From Reticulitermes speratus (lineage: Eukaryota > Arthropoda > Insecta > Blattodea > Rhinotermitidae), in contig JAJKFL010000003.1 in NCBI GenBank assembly GCA_021186555.1, positions 23,889,908 through 23,953,907 of the forward strand: a stretch of DNA of 64,000 bases, written 5' to 3'. The notes beneath the pieces are model-generated. The model searched no databases. It was not told the origin of the DNA and saw only the letters and a program-made list of their open reading frames with translations. The position numbers and the translations under genes are program-made. Positions 62,201 through 64,000 of this stretch are shown one piece after another; the stretch's first letter is position 1, and every line of letters starts with the position of its first letter.

Positions 62201-64000
62201 GTTCTGCATAATTATTCAAAAATCTAACAACATTCTGTACGCTAGAAAAACTTGTAACATTTTTAGCACTTTTACCAGAGTTACCATGCTCTTTAGCAAT
62301 TAATCCAGTACTATTGTGCATTTTTGTTAAACGTTTAAATCTTTTAGTTTTAATTTGGTGAGCAAATAAAAATGTGTTTTTACAAACTGGGAGGCCTTTA
62401 AGTAAAAATTTTGTTCTTGCTTGTTTTCTCTGTTTGTATTTTGTGTGTACGTACTGTTGTGTCAGAACTTAATGTTAAACAGCGAAGTTGACCCAAAATA
62501 ATCTGATCCAATTTATTAACATGACAATCATAATAATCTAGCTCGGCACACTCTTGCCGCATGGCTACAAAATCCTCAGCATTAAACTGGTTACAGCATT
62601 TCTCTTTACATCCACAACCATTTTCCAAAAATCGTAAAACTTCATTACGGTCTGTTTGGGCGTCAAAAGGGCCATTAACATCATTAAAGTCATGATCTAT
62701 TACTAAGGCTTCTCCAGCATCATCTTCATCTACTACTACCTCGGTTTCATTTTGTTCTATTGCAATAATTGCATCATCAATATTAATATTATCATAGGCA
62801 CCCAAGTTTTCATCGTCAAGCCTTGGTATGTCCTGTAATATTGACAGTTCTGATAGGTTAATAGGGTCACCTTCCTCTTGAGATTCAGCTTCTTCATCGC
62901 TTGATTCATCACTCAACCTTCTATCAGTGAAATAATCTTCATAAACTTGATAGTCTTCATCACTTATATTAGTCACAACCAAAATCACTGTTTAAAACTT
63001 TCAAAATTTGATCTTCGTCCATTGTAAACTCAAGAGAAAACACTAACCAAGCAAACACAAAGGACACAAACTAAACAATAATAACAATGTCAACAGCAAT
63101 ACATGCGTCATTGTTTTGATCAGCTGTCTATCTGTCAGCCGTTTCATAAGCGGCAGCTGTTATCGTCTACGCAGTTGTTCCAGCCGTATCAAATATGATT
63201 TTTTTGATAGTCTTGTTCATGACTTTAATATTGTTATAACTATTGTTAATTTCAGCATTAATTTTGATATGTAATGTGATAAAATAAAGATAAAATTCAA
63301 AGAAACAAATTGAAGGTCATTGTGGGCAAAGTTTGTTAAATTTTTTTCACTACGATAGAAAAGGGCCCTGTTGTCGGGAAGGGTATGCTTTTAATCAGGA
63401 AACGTTCTTCTCTTAGGTCAAACTCCATTTAGTTACTCACAACACCGCTAGAATTCAGTTTAAGCCATTTTCTGAAGCACTACGCACTTTACTTATGAGT
63501 TTTAGAAAAGGGACCTGATGTCGGAACCCATGTTATTTCTCCATAACGACATCAGGTCCCTTTTCTCAGGCCTGACATCACCTTGTTTAATCGATTTTTT
63601 TTGTGTTTTTTCGTATTAGAACCGCGTTTAGGACCGGAATATCGACTAGAGAACATAATGAATAATTTAAAAGTGTAAAAAGCAGAAAATGGTGATTTTT
63701 GACCTAACATGCTGTTTTGGCCTGTACTGAAAATTTTACTCTCCCGACAAGAGGTCCCTTTTTGTTTTCCCCATCACAAATGATGATGTGAATTTCTTCC
63801 AGAGAGAAACACGACAACCAGAAGTCCACTTCCGGTACTGGTATATGTCATTCTTCCTACTATAGTAATACAAGGAAACGTTTCCTTGCTATTTTTTCCA
63901 AAAACAAGGGTAATTTGATATTTCTTTAACAGGAACATTCTGACACTGAATGGAAATTTGCACGAACATGTCTATGGATGAGCTACTTTGAAGGCAGTGC
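14867..64000 (+). CDS. Trpgamma: TRPC-type cation channel TRP-gamma, 12 visible exons, partial
   Basis: Twelve exons together encode about 684 residues of a TRPC channel, a non-selective, calcium-permeable membrane channel of the phospholipase C-gated family. In order: N-terminal ankyrin region with [19 protein letters not shown] linker, LNHDP region, FVAHP and [11 protein letters not shown] pre-membrane block, six hydrophobic segments, pore region SLFWASFG, last helix [18 protein letters not shown], and TRP box EWKFAR. Details such as [19 protein letters not shown] and [14 protein letters not shown] fit insect TRP-gamma better than TRP or TRPL, from my memory of those proteins. Every splice junction keeps phase. 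The first coding exon and the C-terminal tail lie outside what I can identify. Introns range from 92 bp to 12.1 kb. One exon carries a one-base deletion, so this copy as sequenced would be broken. Confidence 0.92.
15138..15295. repeat. Degenerate AAT/GAT/AAC trinucleotide repeat tract
   Basis: Imperfect simple sequence in the first visible intron (runs such as AATAATGATAACGATGATGA). Asn/Asp-rich open frames through it are artefacts. Confidence 0.8.
15308..15562 (+). mobile_element. tRNA-derived SINE, family A copy 1
   Basis: A shared backbone recurs here, at 34985 and at 36568: GGCTGGATGACC, the GGCAGGGGCAAGA region, CATCTAGTACCAAGGTTAAG, and GGAGTTATACCTCCATTCC followed by a TATACATTTATGACC-like stretch. 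The 5' part resembles a decayed tRNA head (TAGCTCAGTC). It is non-autonomous and would depend on a LINE. Confidence 0.75.
15731..15968 (+). CDS. Trpgamma: TRP-gamma exon b: ankyrin repeats
   Basis: The acceptor is CTACAG (ends 15730) and the donor GTAAGT starts at 15969. The first base completes the Arg codon of the previous exon, and the exon ends in phase 0. It encodes [40 protein letters not shown] and [18 protein letters not shown]. The [16 protein letters not shown] and DALLHSI blocks are conserved TRPC ankyrin-repeat sequence. Confidence 0.95.
15969..17579. other. Intronic DNA, nothing recognised
   Basis: Intron sequence between exons b and c, before the mariner remnant. The segment 17020-17580 is relatively GC-rich and may be an unidentified repeat, but I recognise no protein or repeat family. 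Confidence 0.4.
17580..18010 (-). pseudogene. mariner transposase remnant
   Basis: On the minus strand, HTH-end sequence ([20 protein letters not shown]) is joined by a deletion to [20 protein letters not shown]. Then comes the first catalytic block TEDEIWIH (usually TGDETWIH). A frameshift leads to [18 protein letters not shown], matching the usual KKKFKxQPSAGKxMLTVF. The second and third catalytic Asp blocks are absent. It is a decayed fragment inside a TRP-gamma intron. Confidence 0.83.
18397..18539 (+). CDS. Trpgamma: TRP-gamma exon c: ankyrin end
   Basis: The acceptor is GTTTAG (ends 18396) and donor GTAAGT begins at 18540. It starts in phase 0 with [19 protein letters not shown], then [20 protein letters not shown] and ATLPTPHD. 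This block is one of the most conserved in insect TRPC channels. It ends with two bases of the Lys codon that the next exon completes. Confidence 0.96.
18771..19017 (+). mobile_element. Small element with inverted ends and hammerhead-like core (copy D)
   Basis: The left end (ACCGTGCATTTTCACTAATT, then CAATTTATTTTACACCAACT) is repeated inverted at the right end (18980-19017). In the interior, 18909-18943, lies CTGATGATGATCCTAGGATC followed by AAAACACGTGTAGGGG. This resembles the hammerhead core of the copies at 33613, 37925 and 58443, with a decayed GAAA box. No coding sequence. Confidence 0.65.
19279..21989 (+). mobile_element. hAT-like element, decayed
   Basis: The left end CAGGGGCGGCTTGTTCATAA and the right end (opposite strand CAGTGGCGGATCGTGGGATT) are related inverted termini of the CAGNGGCGG type. 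The 8-bp flanks (ACCCTAAG and GTATTAAG) agree only in their last four bases, so the duplication is decayed or the boundary is slightly off. A poly(C) run (19316-19332) lies at the left end. Transposase fragments fill the centre. Confidence 0.78.
19947..21700 (+). pseudogene. hAT transposase remnant (ZMYM / P52rIPK-like type)
   Basis: Pieces in three frames: [20 protein letters not shown] and [10 protein letters not shown] at 19965-20060; an interior part with many stops; [20 protein letters not shown] near 20888; then [20 protein letters not shown]. The C-terminal dimerisation block [20 protein letters not shown] lies at 21565-21625. The HEDCAKH region resembles the DNA-binding head, and [13 protein letters not shown] is diagnostic of hAT transposases. 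At least five stops or frameshifts make it inactive. The family differs from the hAT element at 706-3069. Confidence 0.8.
22050..22860 (+). pseudogene. Jockey-like retrotransposon 3' end, truncated
   Basis: The broken reading resembles the end of the jockey-like element at 38310-41860: [13 protein letters not shown]-like, then [15 protein letters not shown]-like, LRWAMLVI, a [11 protein letters not shown]-like block, and [11 protein letters not shown]. The two copies also share their 3' untranslated tail (for example CTACGCAACCGAGCCACTCT here against the equivalent near 41800). Frameshifts throughout. Confidence 0.72.
22918..23052. repeat. Poly(T) and (GGTT)n simple repeats
   Basis: A T-run at 22918-22933 and a GGTT/GGTG-type tract at about 23000-23052. 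Simple sequence in the intron before exon d. Confidence 0.8.
23285..23460. mobile_element. Penelope-terminus-like repeat, decayed
   Basis: TCTTCTGGGATATGACATCA, then an inverted pair around CATCTTCAGG ... CCTGAAGATG, followed by GAAAGCAACAGG. The same opening motif (CTTCTGGGATATGATGCCAT) occurs at 45281, and a diverged form occurs at 55608. The layout resembles the Penelope-type termini at 3967. Non-coding. Confidence 0.5.
23495..23696 (+). CDS. Trpgamma: TRP-gamma exon d: linker after ankyrin region
   Basis: The acceptor is CCTAG (ends 23494). The first base completes Lys of the previous exon. It encodes [38 protein letters not shown] and [13 protein letters not shown]. Homology requires the exon to end with the TTG Leu codon at 23694-23696. 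The intron would then start GCAAGT, a GC donor with otherwise perfect consensus. The nearby GT at 23701 would put a stop into the next exon. Confidence 0.92.
23697..24566. other. Intronic DNA, nothing recognised
   Basis: Start of the 12.1-kb intron. No coding or repeat similarity recognised before the Tigger copy. Confidence 0.4.
24565..26081 (+). mobile_element. Tigger/pogo element, internally deleted, copy 1
   Basis: The inverted ends are CAGTGAAACCTCTATCCATC at 24567 and the exact inverted form ending at 26079. TA flanks both ends. A second internal motif pair (CCCGCATGTATCGT near 24607 and CCCGTATGTATCGT near 26020) is subterminal. At 1513 bp it is shorter than complete Tigger elements because the N-terminal DNA-binding domain of the transposase is missing. 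It is about 60 bp longer than the copy at 55780 because of a segment near 24705-24760. Confidence 0.93.
24782..25960 (+). pseudogene. Tigger transposase, DDE domain without DNA-binding domain
   Basis: The first block reads [19 protein letters not shown]. An extra T near 24910 shifts the frame before [20 protein letters not shown] (first catalytic Asp). The sequence runs to a TAA at 25130. The same frame then continues with [29 protein letters not shown] (second Asp), [19 protein letters not shown] (third Asp) and an acidic tail [16 protein letters not shown] at 25706 and a frame change precede the last 80 codons ([22 protein letters not shown]). All three catalytic Asp are present, but a frameshift and stops inactivate it. 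Confidence 0.9.
26082..26819. other. Intronic DNA, nothing recognised
   Basis: A pair of related sentences near 26120-26150 and 26165-26220 (TAAAACACAATGGGGATGAA type) forms a small tandem duplication. No coding similarity. Confidence 0.4.
26820..27560 (-). pseudogene. Tigger/pogo transposase remnant, second family
   Basis: Minus strand: [20 protein letters not shown] and [12 protein letters not shown] at 27400-27280 match the middle of Tigger DDE domains. The C-terminal part at 27070-26828 has [20 protein letters not shown] and an acidic [15 protein letters not shown] tail. The region containing the second and third catalytic Asp is missing. It is a different family from the copies at 24567 and 55780. 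Confidence 0.75.
27800..27890. repeat. (GACA)n tract with conserved tail
   Basis: CCGGACAGACAGACAGACAG runs into ACGGACATGACGAAGG and a GGCGCTTTTCGCGACTTACG block. It looks like the terminal piece of a retroelement or SINE, but I cannot name it. Confidence 0.5.
28142..28345 (+). mobile_element. tRNA-derived SINE, family B
   Basis: The head is a good tRNA mimic with an A-box-like GTGTCATGGCTCAGGCGGTT and a B box GGTTCGATCCC (about 28205-28215). It is followed by an unrelated body (GTGGGATTTGTGGTGGACAA). The tRNA-like part lacks a proper acceptor stem partner, so this is a SINE rather than a tRNA gene. Confidence 0.75.
28346..29170. other. Intronic DNA, nothing recognised
   Basis: No coding or repeat similarity recognised on either strand. 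Confidence 0.4.
29180..30216 (+). pseudogene. RTE-like retrotransposon fragment: RT to near C-terminus
   Basis: The plus strand encodes [58 protein letters not shown] and [12 protein letters not shown] (YADD box). It continues to HFKYLGTSL near 29820. A frameshift follows, then [34 protein letters not shown] and [17 protein letters not shown] in broken frames. It is truncated at both ends relative to 50114-54198: the endonuclease and the final tail are missing. Confidence 0.88.
30217..31300. other. Intronic DNA, nothing recognised
   Basis: Short open frames only, none with recognisable similarity. Confidence 0.4.
31308..32370 (+). pseudogene. mariner transposase remnant (copy 2)
   Basis: It starts at [19 protein letters not shown], followed by [20 protein letters not shown] (HTH region). 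After frameshifts come [16 protein letters not shown] and [18 protein letters not shown]-like sequence. The first catalytic site reads TAEESWV instead of TADETWV. Next are [20 protein letters not shown] and RGETY. The HDNARPH block is lost and the third-Asp block is frameshifted. The end reads TWLREQDKA then a stop. Inactive. Confidence 0.87.
32823..32951 (+). pseudogene. Short N-terminal fragment with AERMRRMR motif
   Basis: Forty-two codons from ATG reading [20 protein letters not shown] and ending [10 protein letters not shown] before a TAG. Reading through the TAG gives RRQVEASN. The AERxRxxR basic motif opens several arthropod transposon and Helitron-type proteins. With so little sequence I cannot assign a family and the call is tentative. 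Confidence 0.35.
33190..33713 (+). mobile_element. Small element with 61-bp inverted ends and hammerhead-like ribozyme (copy A)
   Basis: The left end (33190-33250, ATAAAGTTTTATATACCAAC onward) is repeated inverted at 33653-33713 with about two mismatches. A hammerhead-like motif sits immediately inside the right repeat (33613-33656). The sequence AATGCACGGTTTACAC just outside the right repeat matches the CCGTGCATT terminal motif of the related copies at 18771, 37855 and 58366. The interior open frame has no recognisable similarity. Probably a non-autonomous retroelement of the Penelope type. Confidence 0.75.
33613..33656 (+). ncRNA. Hammerhead-ribozyme-like motif
   Basis: Elements in order: ACCC (33613-33616), CTGATGA (33617-33623), one extra T, GGCTC-ATTTT-GAGCC hairpin (625-639), GAAA (640-643), CATATG (644-649), TA, then GGGT. 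ACCC can pair with GGGT as helix I, the perfect 5-bp hairpin is helix II, and CATATG is a minimal helix III. Cleavage would fall after the TA. This is the type I arrangement known from Penelope-like elements. The extra T between CTGATGA and helix II departs from the textbook core. Activity is not shown. Confidence 0.7.
33929..34970 (+). pseudogene. mariner transposon remnant (copy 3), right end preserved
   Basis: Plus strand: [18 protein letters not shown], then [20 protein letters not shown], then SRIITSDEA followed by TAG where Trp is expected. Next come [35 protein letters not shown], and the second catalytic block [19 protein letters not shown], intact. Frameshifts follow. The right terminus at 34970, on the opposite strand CGAAGGATGCCCAGAAAGTA, is a typical mariner end abutting TA (34971-34972). 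No left terminus is visible, so it is 5'-truncated. Confidence 0.87.
34985..35287 (+). mobile_element. tRNA-derived SINE, family A copy 2
   Basis: Head with a B box GGTTCAATTCC (35048-35058) preceded by GGCTGGATGACC. The body shares GGTTAAGAATAAGTGGAGCT and ATACCTCTACTCCCC with the copies at 15308 and 36568. Confidence 0.75.
35802..35971 (+). CDS. Trpgamma: TRP-gamma exon e, carries a one-base deletion
   Basis: The acceptor is CACAG (ends 35801) and donor GTATGT starts at 35972. The first frame gives [15 protein letters not shown] (35802-35846). The conserved continuation [18 protein letters not shown], then [19 protein letters not shown] is in another frame from 35849. The two codons between hold only two bases instead of three. 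The exon is 170 bases long where 171 would keep phase with both neighbours. So one base is missing near 35846-35849, from mutation or assembly error. As written, translation would stop soon after. Confidence 0.88.
36236..36300 (+). mobile_element. SINE head fragment (tRNA-like)
   Basis: GCCGGGATAGCGTAGATGGT resembles an A-box tRNA head like that at 36568-36600, but it is followed by unrelated sequence. Probably a truncated SINE. Confidence 0.45.
36568..36840 (+). mobile_element. tRNA-derived SINE, family A copy 3, best preserved
   Basis: The head has TAGCGACTCGCTACGGGCTG and a B box GGATCGAATCCC (36609-36620). The body includes CTGGGGGTAAAGCGGCAGGG, CATCTAGTACCAGGGTTAAA and GAGCTATACCTCTACTCCCC. 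It is the most tRNA-like of the three family A copies. Confidence 0.82.
36985..37035 (-). other. Decayed hammerhead-like motif (copy F)
   Basis: On the minus strand CACCTGATGGTGGCTT, a hairpin closing with AAGCC, then AAAATATGTT. The CTGATGA and GAAA boxes each carry substitutions, so it is only a relic-level match to the motif at 33613. Confidence 0.4.
37855..38247 (-). mobile_element. Small hammerhead-type element (copy B)
   Basis: The left end has CACCGTGCATTTTGATAACA. The opposite terminal motif GTGCACGG lies at 38239-38246. The hammerhead-like motif is at 37925-37967 on the minus strand: CTGATGA, extra T, GGC...GCC hairpin, GAAA, CATATG, TA. Helix I is weakened (CCC opposite GTG). No coding sequence. 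Confidence 0.6.
38158..38307. repeat. Inverted repeat, about 39-bp arms
   Basis: The left arm 38158-38200 ends CTGGCAATTG and the right arm 38269-38307 begins CAATTGCCAGC. Both carry ATTATTAAAAATT-type sequence. The loop is about 68 bp. It overlaps the right end of copy B and adjoins the start of the jockey-like coding region. Confidence 0.8.
38318..38840 (+). pseudogene. Jockey-like gag fragment
   Basis: Sequence [16 protein letters not shown] (38336-38385) is the last zinc knuckle typical of jockey gag. The Cys expected three residues before CGG reads Tyr, so the knuckle is damaged. Later frames give [17 protein letters not shown]-like and [15 protein letters not shown] sequence up to a stop at about 38840. 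Frameshifts separate the pieces. Confidence 0.72.
38934..41420 (+). pseudogene. Jockey-like endonuclease and reverse transcriptase
   Basis: The endonuclease blocks are [18 protein letters not shown] (catalytic Glu) and a broken [17 protein letters not shown] (39325-39370). The reverse transcriptase has [20 protein letters not shown] (40218-40277), a [16 protein letters not shown] block (40450) and RDEQFGF. After many breaks come [20 protein letters not shown] (41100-41157) and [14 protein letters not shown]. The YADD catalytic box is not recognisable. It is heavily disabled by stops and frameshifts. Confidence 0.82.
42197..42622 (-). pseudogene. RTE-like retrotransposon 3' end, 5'-truncated
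   Basis: Minus strand: [40 protein letters not shown] and [11 protein letters not shown], ending [12 protein letters not shown]. After the stop it has the family's 3' sequence, ending at GGAGTTAGTTAGTTAG (42197-42216). It stops abruptly at about 42622. It is nearly identical in sequence to the 3' end of 50114-54198. Confidence 0.9.
42623..43800. other. Intronic DNA, nothing recognised
   Basis: No coding or repeat similarity recognised before the HTH fragment. Confidence 0.4.
43831..44014 (+). pseudogene. Tigger/pogo N-terminal HTH fragment
   Basis: The open stretch [20 protein letters not shown], then [16 protein letters not shown], resembles the CENP-B/Tigger helix-turn-helix (usual form: LSxxEKLxIIxxV, then KxxIAxxxGxPxSTL). 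It ends after about 60 codons. It sits just upstream of exon f but cannot be spliced in phase as part of the channel. It is probably the surviving 5' end of a decayed transposon. Confidence 0.62.
44189..44423 (+). CDS. Trpgamma: TRP-gamma exon f: pre-membrane block and first hydrophobic segments
   Basis: The acceptor is TTTCAG (ends 44188) and donor GTAAGT starts at 44424. It starts in phase 0 with [20 protein letters not shown] and [12 protein letters not shown], both strongly conserved in TRPC channels. It continues [39 protein letters not shown] and ends after one base of a Phe codon. Confidence 0.96.
44424..45270. other. Intronic DNA, nothing recognised
   Basis: Nothing recognised between exon f and the Penelope-like repeats. 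Confidence 0.4.
45275..45380. mobile_element. Penelope-terminus-like repeat
   Basis: TCTTCTGGGATATGATGCCA, then AACTGGTAAAGAGTTACCAC, then a hairpin-like GGAGTTTCTTGCC. It is related to 23285-23460 and lies a few hundred bases from a decayed Penelope GIY-YIG fragment, which supports the assignment. Confidence 0.5.
45640..46260 (-). pseudogene. Penelope-like GIY-YIG remnant, heavily decayed
   Basis: The minus strand shows in broken frames LSKHNIK-like sequence, [19 protein letters not shown], a degenerate VYTGRTG at the GIY-YIG position, [10 protein letters not shown], then [20 protein letters not shown]. The order matches the better fragment at 12246-13281 ([19 protein letters not shown], then [20 protein letters not shown]). 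Multiple stops. Confidence 0.7.
46598..46750 (+). CDS. Trpgamma: TRP-gamma exon g
   Basis: The acceptor is TTGCAG (ends 46597) and donor GTACGT starts at 46751. Two bases complete Phe, then [40 protein letters not shown] and [10 protein letters not shown]. It contains the end of the first membrane segment, an extracellular linker and the start of the second. The FGTxRM and QRG-x-xPS blocks are TRP-gamma-like. Confidence 0.94.
46751..47850. other. Intronic DNA with (TTA)n microsatellite
   Basis: An (ATT)n run lies at about 47205-47235. Nothing else recognised. Confidence 0.5.
47859..47903 (-). ncRNA. Hammerhead-like motif (copy E)
   Basis: Minus strand: ACAGC, CTGATGA, a short irregular hairpin, GAAA, CATG, TA, GCTGT. 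ACAGC and GCTGT give a perfect 5-bp helix I. The helix II hairpin (GTC...GAC) leaves a few unpaired bases before GAAA. It lies just upstream of a Penelope-like coding relic. Confidence 0.5.
48060..48240 (+). pseudogene. Possible Penelope RT N-terminal relic
   Basis: The frame reads [20 protein letters not shown], then [11 protein letters not shown]. The HFYxRVVxNTNIxF pattern resembles a block upstream of the reverse transcriptase core in insect Penelope elements, from memory. No RT catalytic box follows. Tentative. Confidence 0.4.
48241..49279. other. Intronic DNA, nothing recognised
   Basis: No exon or repeat recognised before exon h. Confidence 0.4.
49280..49535 (+). CDS. Trpgamma: TRP-gamma exon h: second to fourth membrane segments
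   Basis: The acceptor is TTACAG (ends 49279) and donor GTAGTG starts at 49536. Two bases complete Gly, then [60 protein letters not shown], and [20 protein letters not shown]. The last residues begin the fourth membrane segment. [20 protein letters not shown] is the block that most favours TRP-gamma over TRP and TRPL. Confidence 0.96.
49628..49761 (+). CDS. Trpgamma: TRP-gamma exon i: S4-S5 linker and fifth segment
   Basis: It follows a 92-bp intron; the acceptor is GTTTCAG (ends 49627) and donor GTAAGA starts at 49762. It encodes [40 protein letters not shown] and [18 protein letters not shown] is the near-invariant TRPC linker between the fourth and fifth segments. Confidence 0.97.
49762..50099. 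other. Short intronic stretch, nothing recognised
   Basis: Intron sequence between exon i and the RTE-like insertion. Confidence 0.4.
50187..53967 (-). pseudogene. RTE-like endonuclease / reverse transcriptase ORF, interrupted
   Basis: Read from 53967 down. The endonuclease has [20 protein letters not shown] (usual GTWNVRSL, Trp replaced by Gly), [15 protein letters not shown] (catalytic Glu), [11 protein letters not shown] and [12 protein letters not shown]. The linker is [20 protein letters not shown]. The reverse transcriptase has [32 protein letters not shown], then, after the insertion, [32 protein letters not shown] (YADD), [20 protein letters not shown] and a C-terminal [30 protein letters not shown]. 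Several single-base frameshifts and stops, plus the insertion, inactivate it. The same family supplies the fragments at 7790, 9835, 13273, 29180 and 42197. Confidence 0.92.
51235..52077. mobile_element. 831-bp AT-rich insertion inside the RTE-like element
   Basis: The insertion 51241-52071 splits the reverse transcriptase between the KKAYDSV block and [11 protein letters not shown]. Its flanks repeat AATATT (51235-51240 and 52072-52077), while uninterrupted copies such as 29340-29400 have a single copy. The ends are GTAAGGTACGC and, inverted, GTAATGAATAT, so they share only GTAA. No coding capacity is seen. It could be a small non-autonomous DNA transposon or a solo LTR; I cannot decide. Confidence 0.75.
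54213..54743. other. Intronic DNA, nothing recognised
   Basis: Nothing recognised between the RTE-like element and exon j. Confidence 0.4.
54744..54867 (+). CDS. Trpgamma: TRP-gamma exon j: extracellular turret before pore
   Basis: The acceptor is CTTTAG (ends 54743) and donor GTACGT starts at 54868. Two bases complete Gly, then [40 protein letters not shown]. The LNQLLWYF and CMKWRRFGN blocks match TRP-gamma, including the two cysteines of the extracellular loop. Confidence 0.96.
55048..55243 (+). CDS. Trpgamma: TRP-gamma exon k: pore and sixth segment
   Basis: The acceptor is CTGTAG (ends 55047) and donor GTGAGT starts at 55244. One base completes Asn, then [20 protein letters not shown] (pore helix and LFW filter region), [20 protein letters not shown] and [20 protein letters not shown] for the last membrane helix. 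It ends in phase 0 after YAIID, and the next exon opens with EHSDTEWKF. Confidence 0.97.
55590..55775. mobile_element. Penelope-terminus-like repeat, diverged
   Basis: Opens with CAGTCTTTTGAGATATGGTG, related to the CTTCTGGGATATG motif at 23292 and 45281. It closes with CTGAGATGGAGGCAGCAGTC and CTCCAAAACGTTGG, resembling a CTGA...GAAACG hammerhead-like layout. Weak, and based on motif order only. Confidence 0.4.
55778..57234 (+). mobile_element. Tigger/pogo element, internally deleted, copy 2
   Basis: The element 55780-57232 (1453 bp) has the same inverted ends as the copy at 24567 (CAGTGAAACCTCTATCCATC and its inverse) and TA on both sides (55778-55779 and 57233-57234). Apart from small indels it is nearly identical to copy 1 over its whole length, including the missing DNA-binding domain. 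It lies beside a BEL/Pao LTR. Confidence 0.93.
55962..57113 (+). pseudogene. Tigger transposase DDE domain, copy 2
   Basis: The frame here is intact where copy 1 is shifted: [20 protein letters not shown] then [16 protein letters not shown]. The Glu after the first catalytic Asp is Ala (GCG). Stops follow at about 56237-56239 (TAA in place of AAA Lys) and at 56372 (TAA in place of TTA Leu). The later frame has [27 protein letters not shown] and the acidic tail [12 protein letters not shown]. The stop at 25130 in copy 1 is TTA here, so the two copies have independent lesions. Confidence 0.9.
57235..58345 (-). mobile_element. BEL/Pao LTR retrotransposon, 3' fragment with LTR
   Basis: Minus strand: the end of pol (58345 to 57616), a purine-rich tract (AACGGGGGGAG, about 57588-57574), then an LTR starting TGTTGGGGAATTTG at 57571 and running to at least 57235. 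There the Tigger copy abuts it. The 5' part is missing; homology stops near 58345 next to a hammerhead-type element. Confidence 0.8.
57616..58340 (-). pseudogene. BEL/Pao integrase end and DUF5641 domain
   Basis: On the minus strand, [16 protein letters not shown] (58325-58275, second catalytic Asp of the integrase) has a stop following. Then come [56 protein letters not shown] and [18 protein letters not shown] frameshift near 57870 leads to the DUF5641-type end: [40 protein letters not shown] and [18 protein letters not shown]. This order is diagnostic of BEL/Pao polyproteins. Confidence 0.92.
58366..58500 (-). mobile_element. Small hammerhead-type element end (copy C)
   Basis: It has the CACCGTGCTTTTTCACTTTA and AACCAACTAATGCAC terminal sequence of the family, followed by the hammerhead-like motif described separately. 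The other end was not located. Confidence 0.6.
58443..58487 (-). ncRNA. Hammerhead-ribozyme-like motif (copy C), best conserved
   Basis: Minus strand order: CCCC, CTGATGA, extra T, GATCC-GATAA-GGATC (perfect 5-bp helix II), GAAA, CATATG, TA, GGGG. CCCC and GGGG form a 4-bp helix I. This is the same layout as 33613-33656 with different but compensatory stem sequences, which argues for conserved structure. Confidence 0.72.
58814..58877. repeat. 30-bp-arm hairpin, 4-base loop
   Basis: The left arm 58814-58843 begins GTTCGTGTTTATTGGACG and the right arm 58848-58877 ends CCAATAAACACGAAC. There is one mismatch and loop TGCT. No known element type recognised around it. Confidence 0.92.
58878..60514. 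other. Intronic DNA; short direct repeat
   Basis: No exon or known element recognised. A direct repeat lies at about 60184-60210 and 60228-60255 (GGGACARTGTTTTCCYGTTYGG). Otherwise nothing. Confidence 0.45.
60844..62988 (-). pseudogene. DUF7869-like protein, four lesions
   Basis: Read from 62988. An acidic N-terminal region ([20 protein letters not shown]) precedes a cysteine cluster [13 protein letters not shown] one-base frameshift in an A/T run near 62405-62412 leads to [20 protein letters not shown] and [24 protein letters not shown] at 62023-62025 interrupts TNIWRH before [21 protein letters not shown] second frameshift near 61838 follows YYRDMSRK. The core has [37 protein letters not shown] and [24 protein letters not shown] at 61234 replaces a probable Trp before [15 protein letters not shown]. 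It ends in a basic tail (KKRKRSKRR). Asp residues in SFDMAQQ, HADNC and SCDWAFG could form an RNase H-like active site; that is inference. Confidence 0.8.
63505..63565. repeat. Subterminal hairpin of the DUF7869-like element
   Basis: Perfect 19-bp arms, GAAAAGGGACCTGATGTCG at 63505-63523 and its inverse at 63547-63565, with a 23-base loop. The arm sequence is related to the element's own terminal repeat (AAAAAGGGACCTCTTGTCGG). Confidence 0.93.
63933..64000 (+). CDS. Trpgamma: TRP-gamma exon l: TRP box, runs off the window
   Basis: The acceptor is TTAACAG (ends 63932). It starts in phase 0 with [20 protein letters not shown] and GS. EWKFAR is the TRP box that follows the last pore helix in TRPC channels and couples gating. 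The exon continues past 64000, where the proline-rich linker and C-terminal tail are expected. Confidence 0.95.

Larger units (their letters stand above)
60515..63778 (-). mobile_element. Unclassified DNA element with 36-bp inverted ends and DUF7869-like protein
   Basis: The left end (60515-60550) is TGTGATGCGGAAAGC followed by AAAAAGGGACCTCTTGTCGG. The right end (63743-63778) is its inverted copy with two mismatches. Length 3264 bp. The motif GAAAAGGGACCTGATGTCG, related to the ends, recurs subterminally at 63358, 63505 and, inverted, 63547. It encodes a minus-strand protein in four pieces. I see no clear target-site duplication; the flanks are AATAAA on the left and AATGAT on the right. It behaves like a cut-and-paste element but I cannot assign it to a superfamily. 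Confidence 0.75.
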
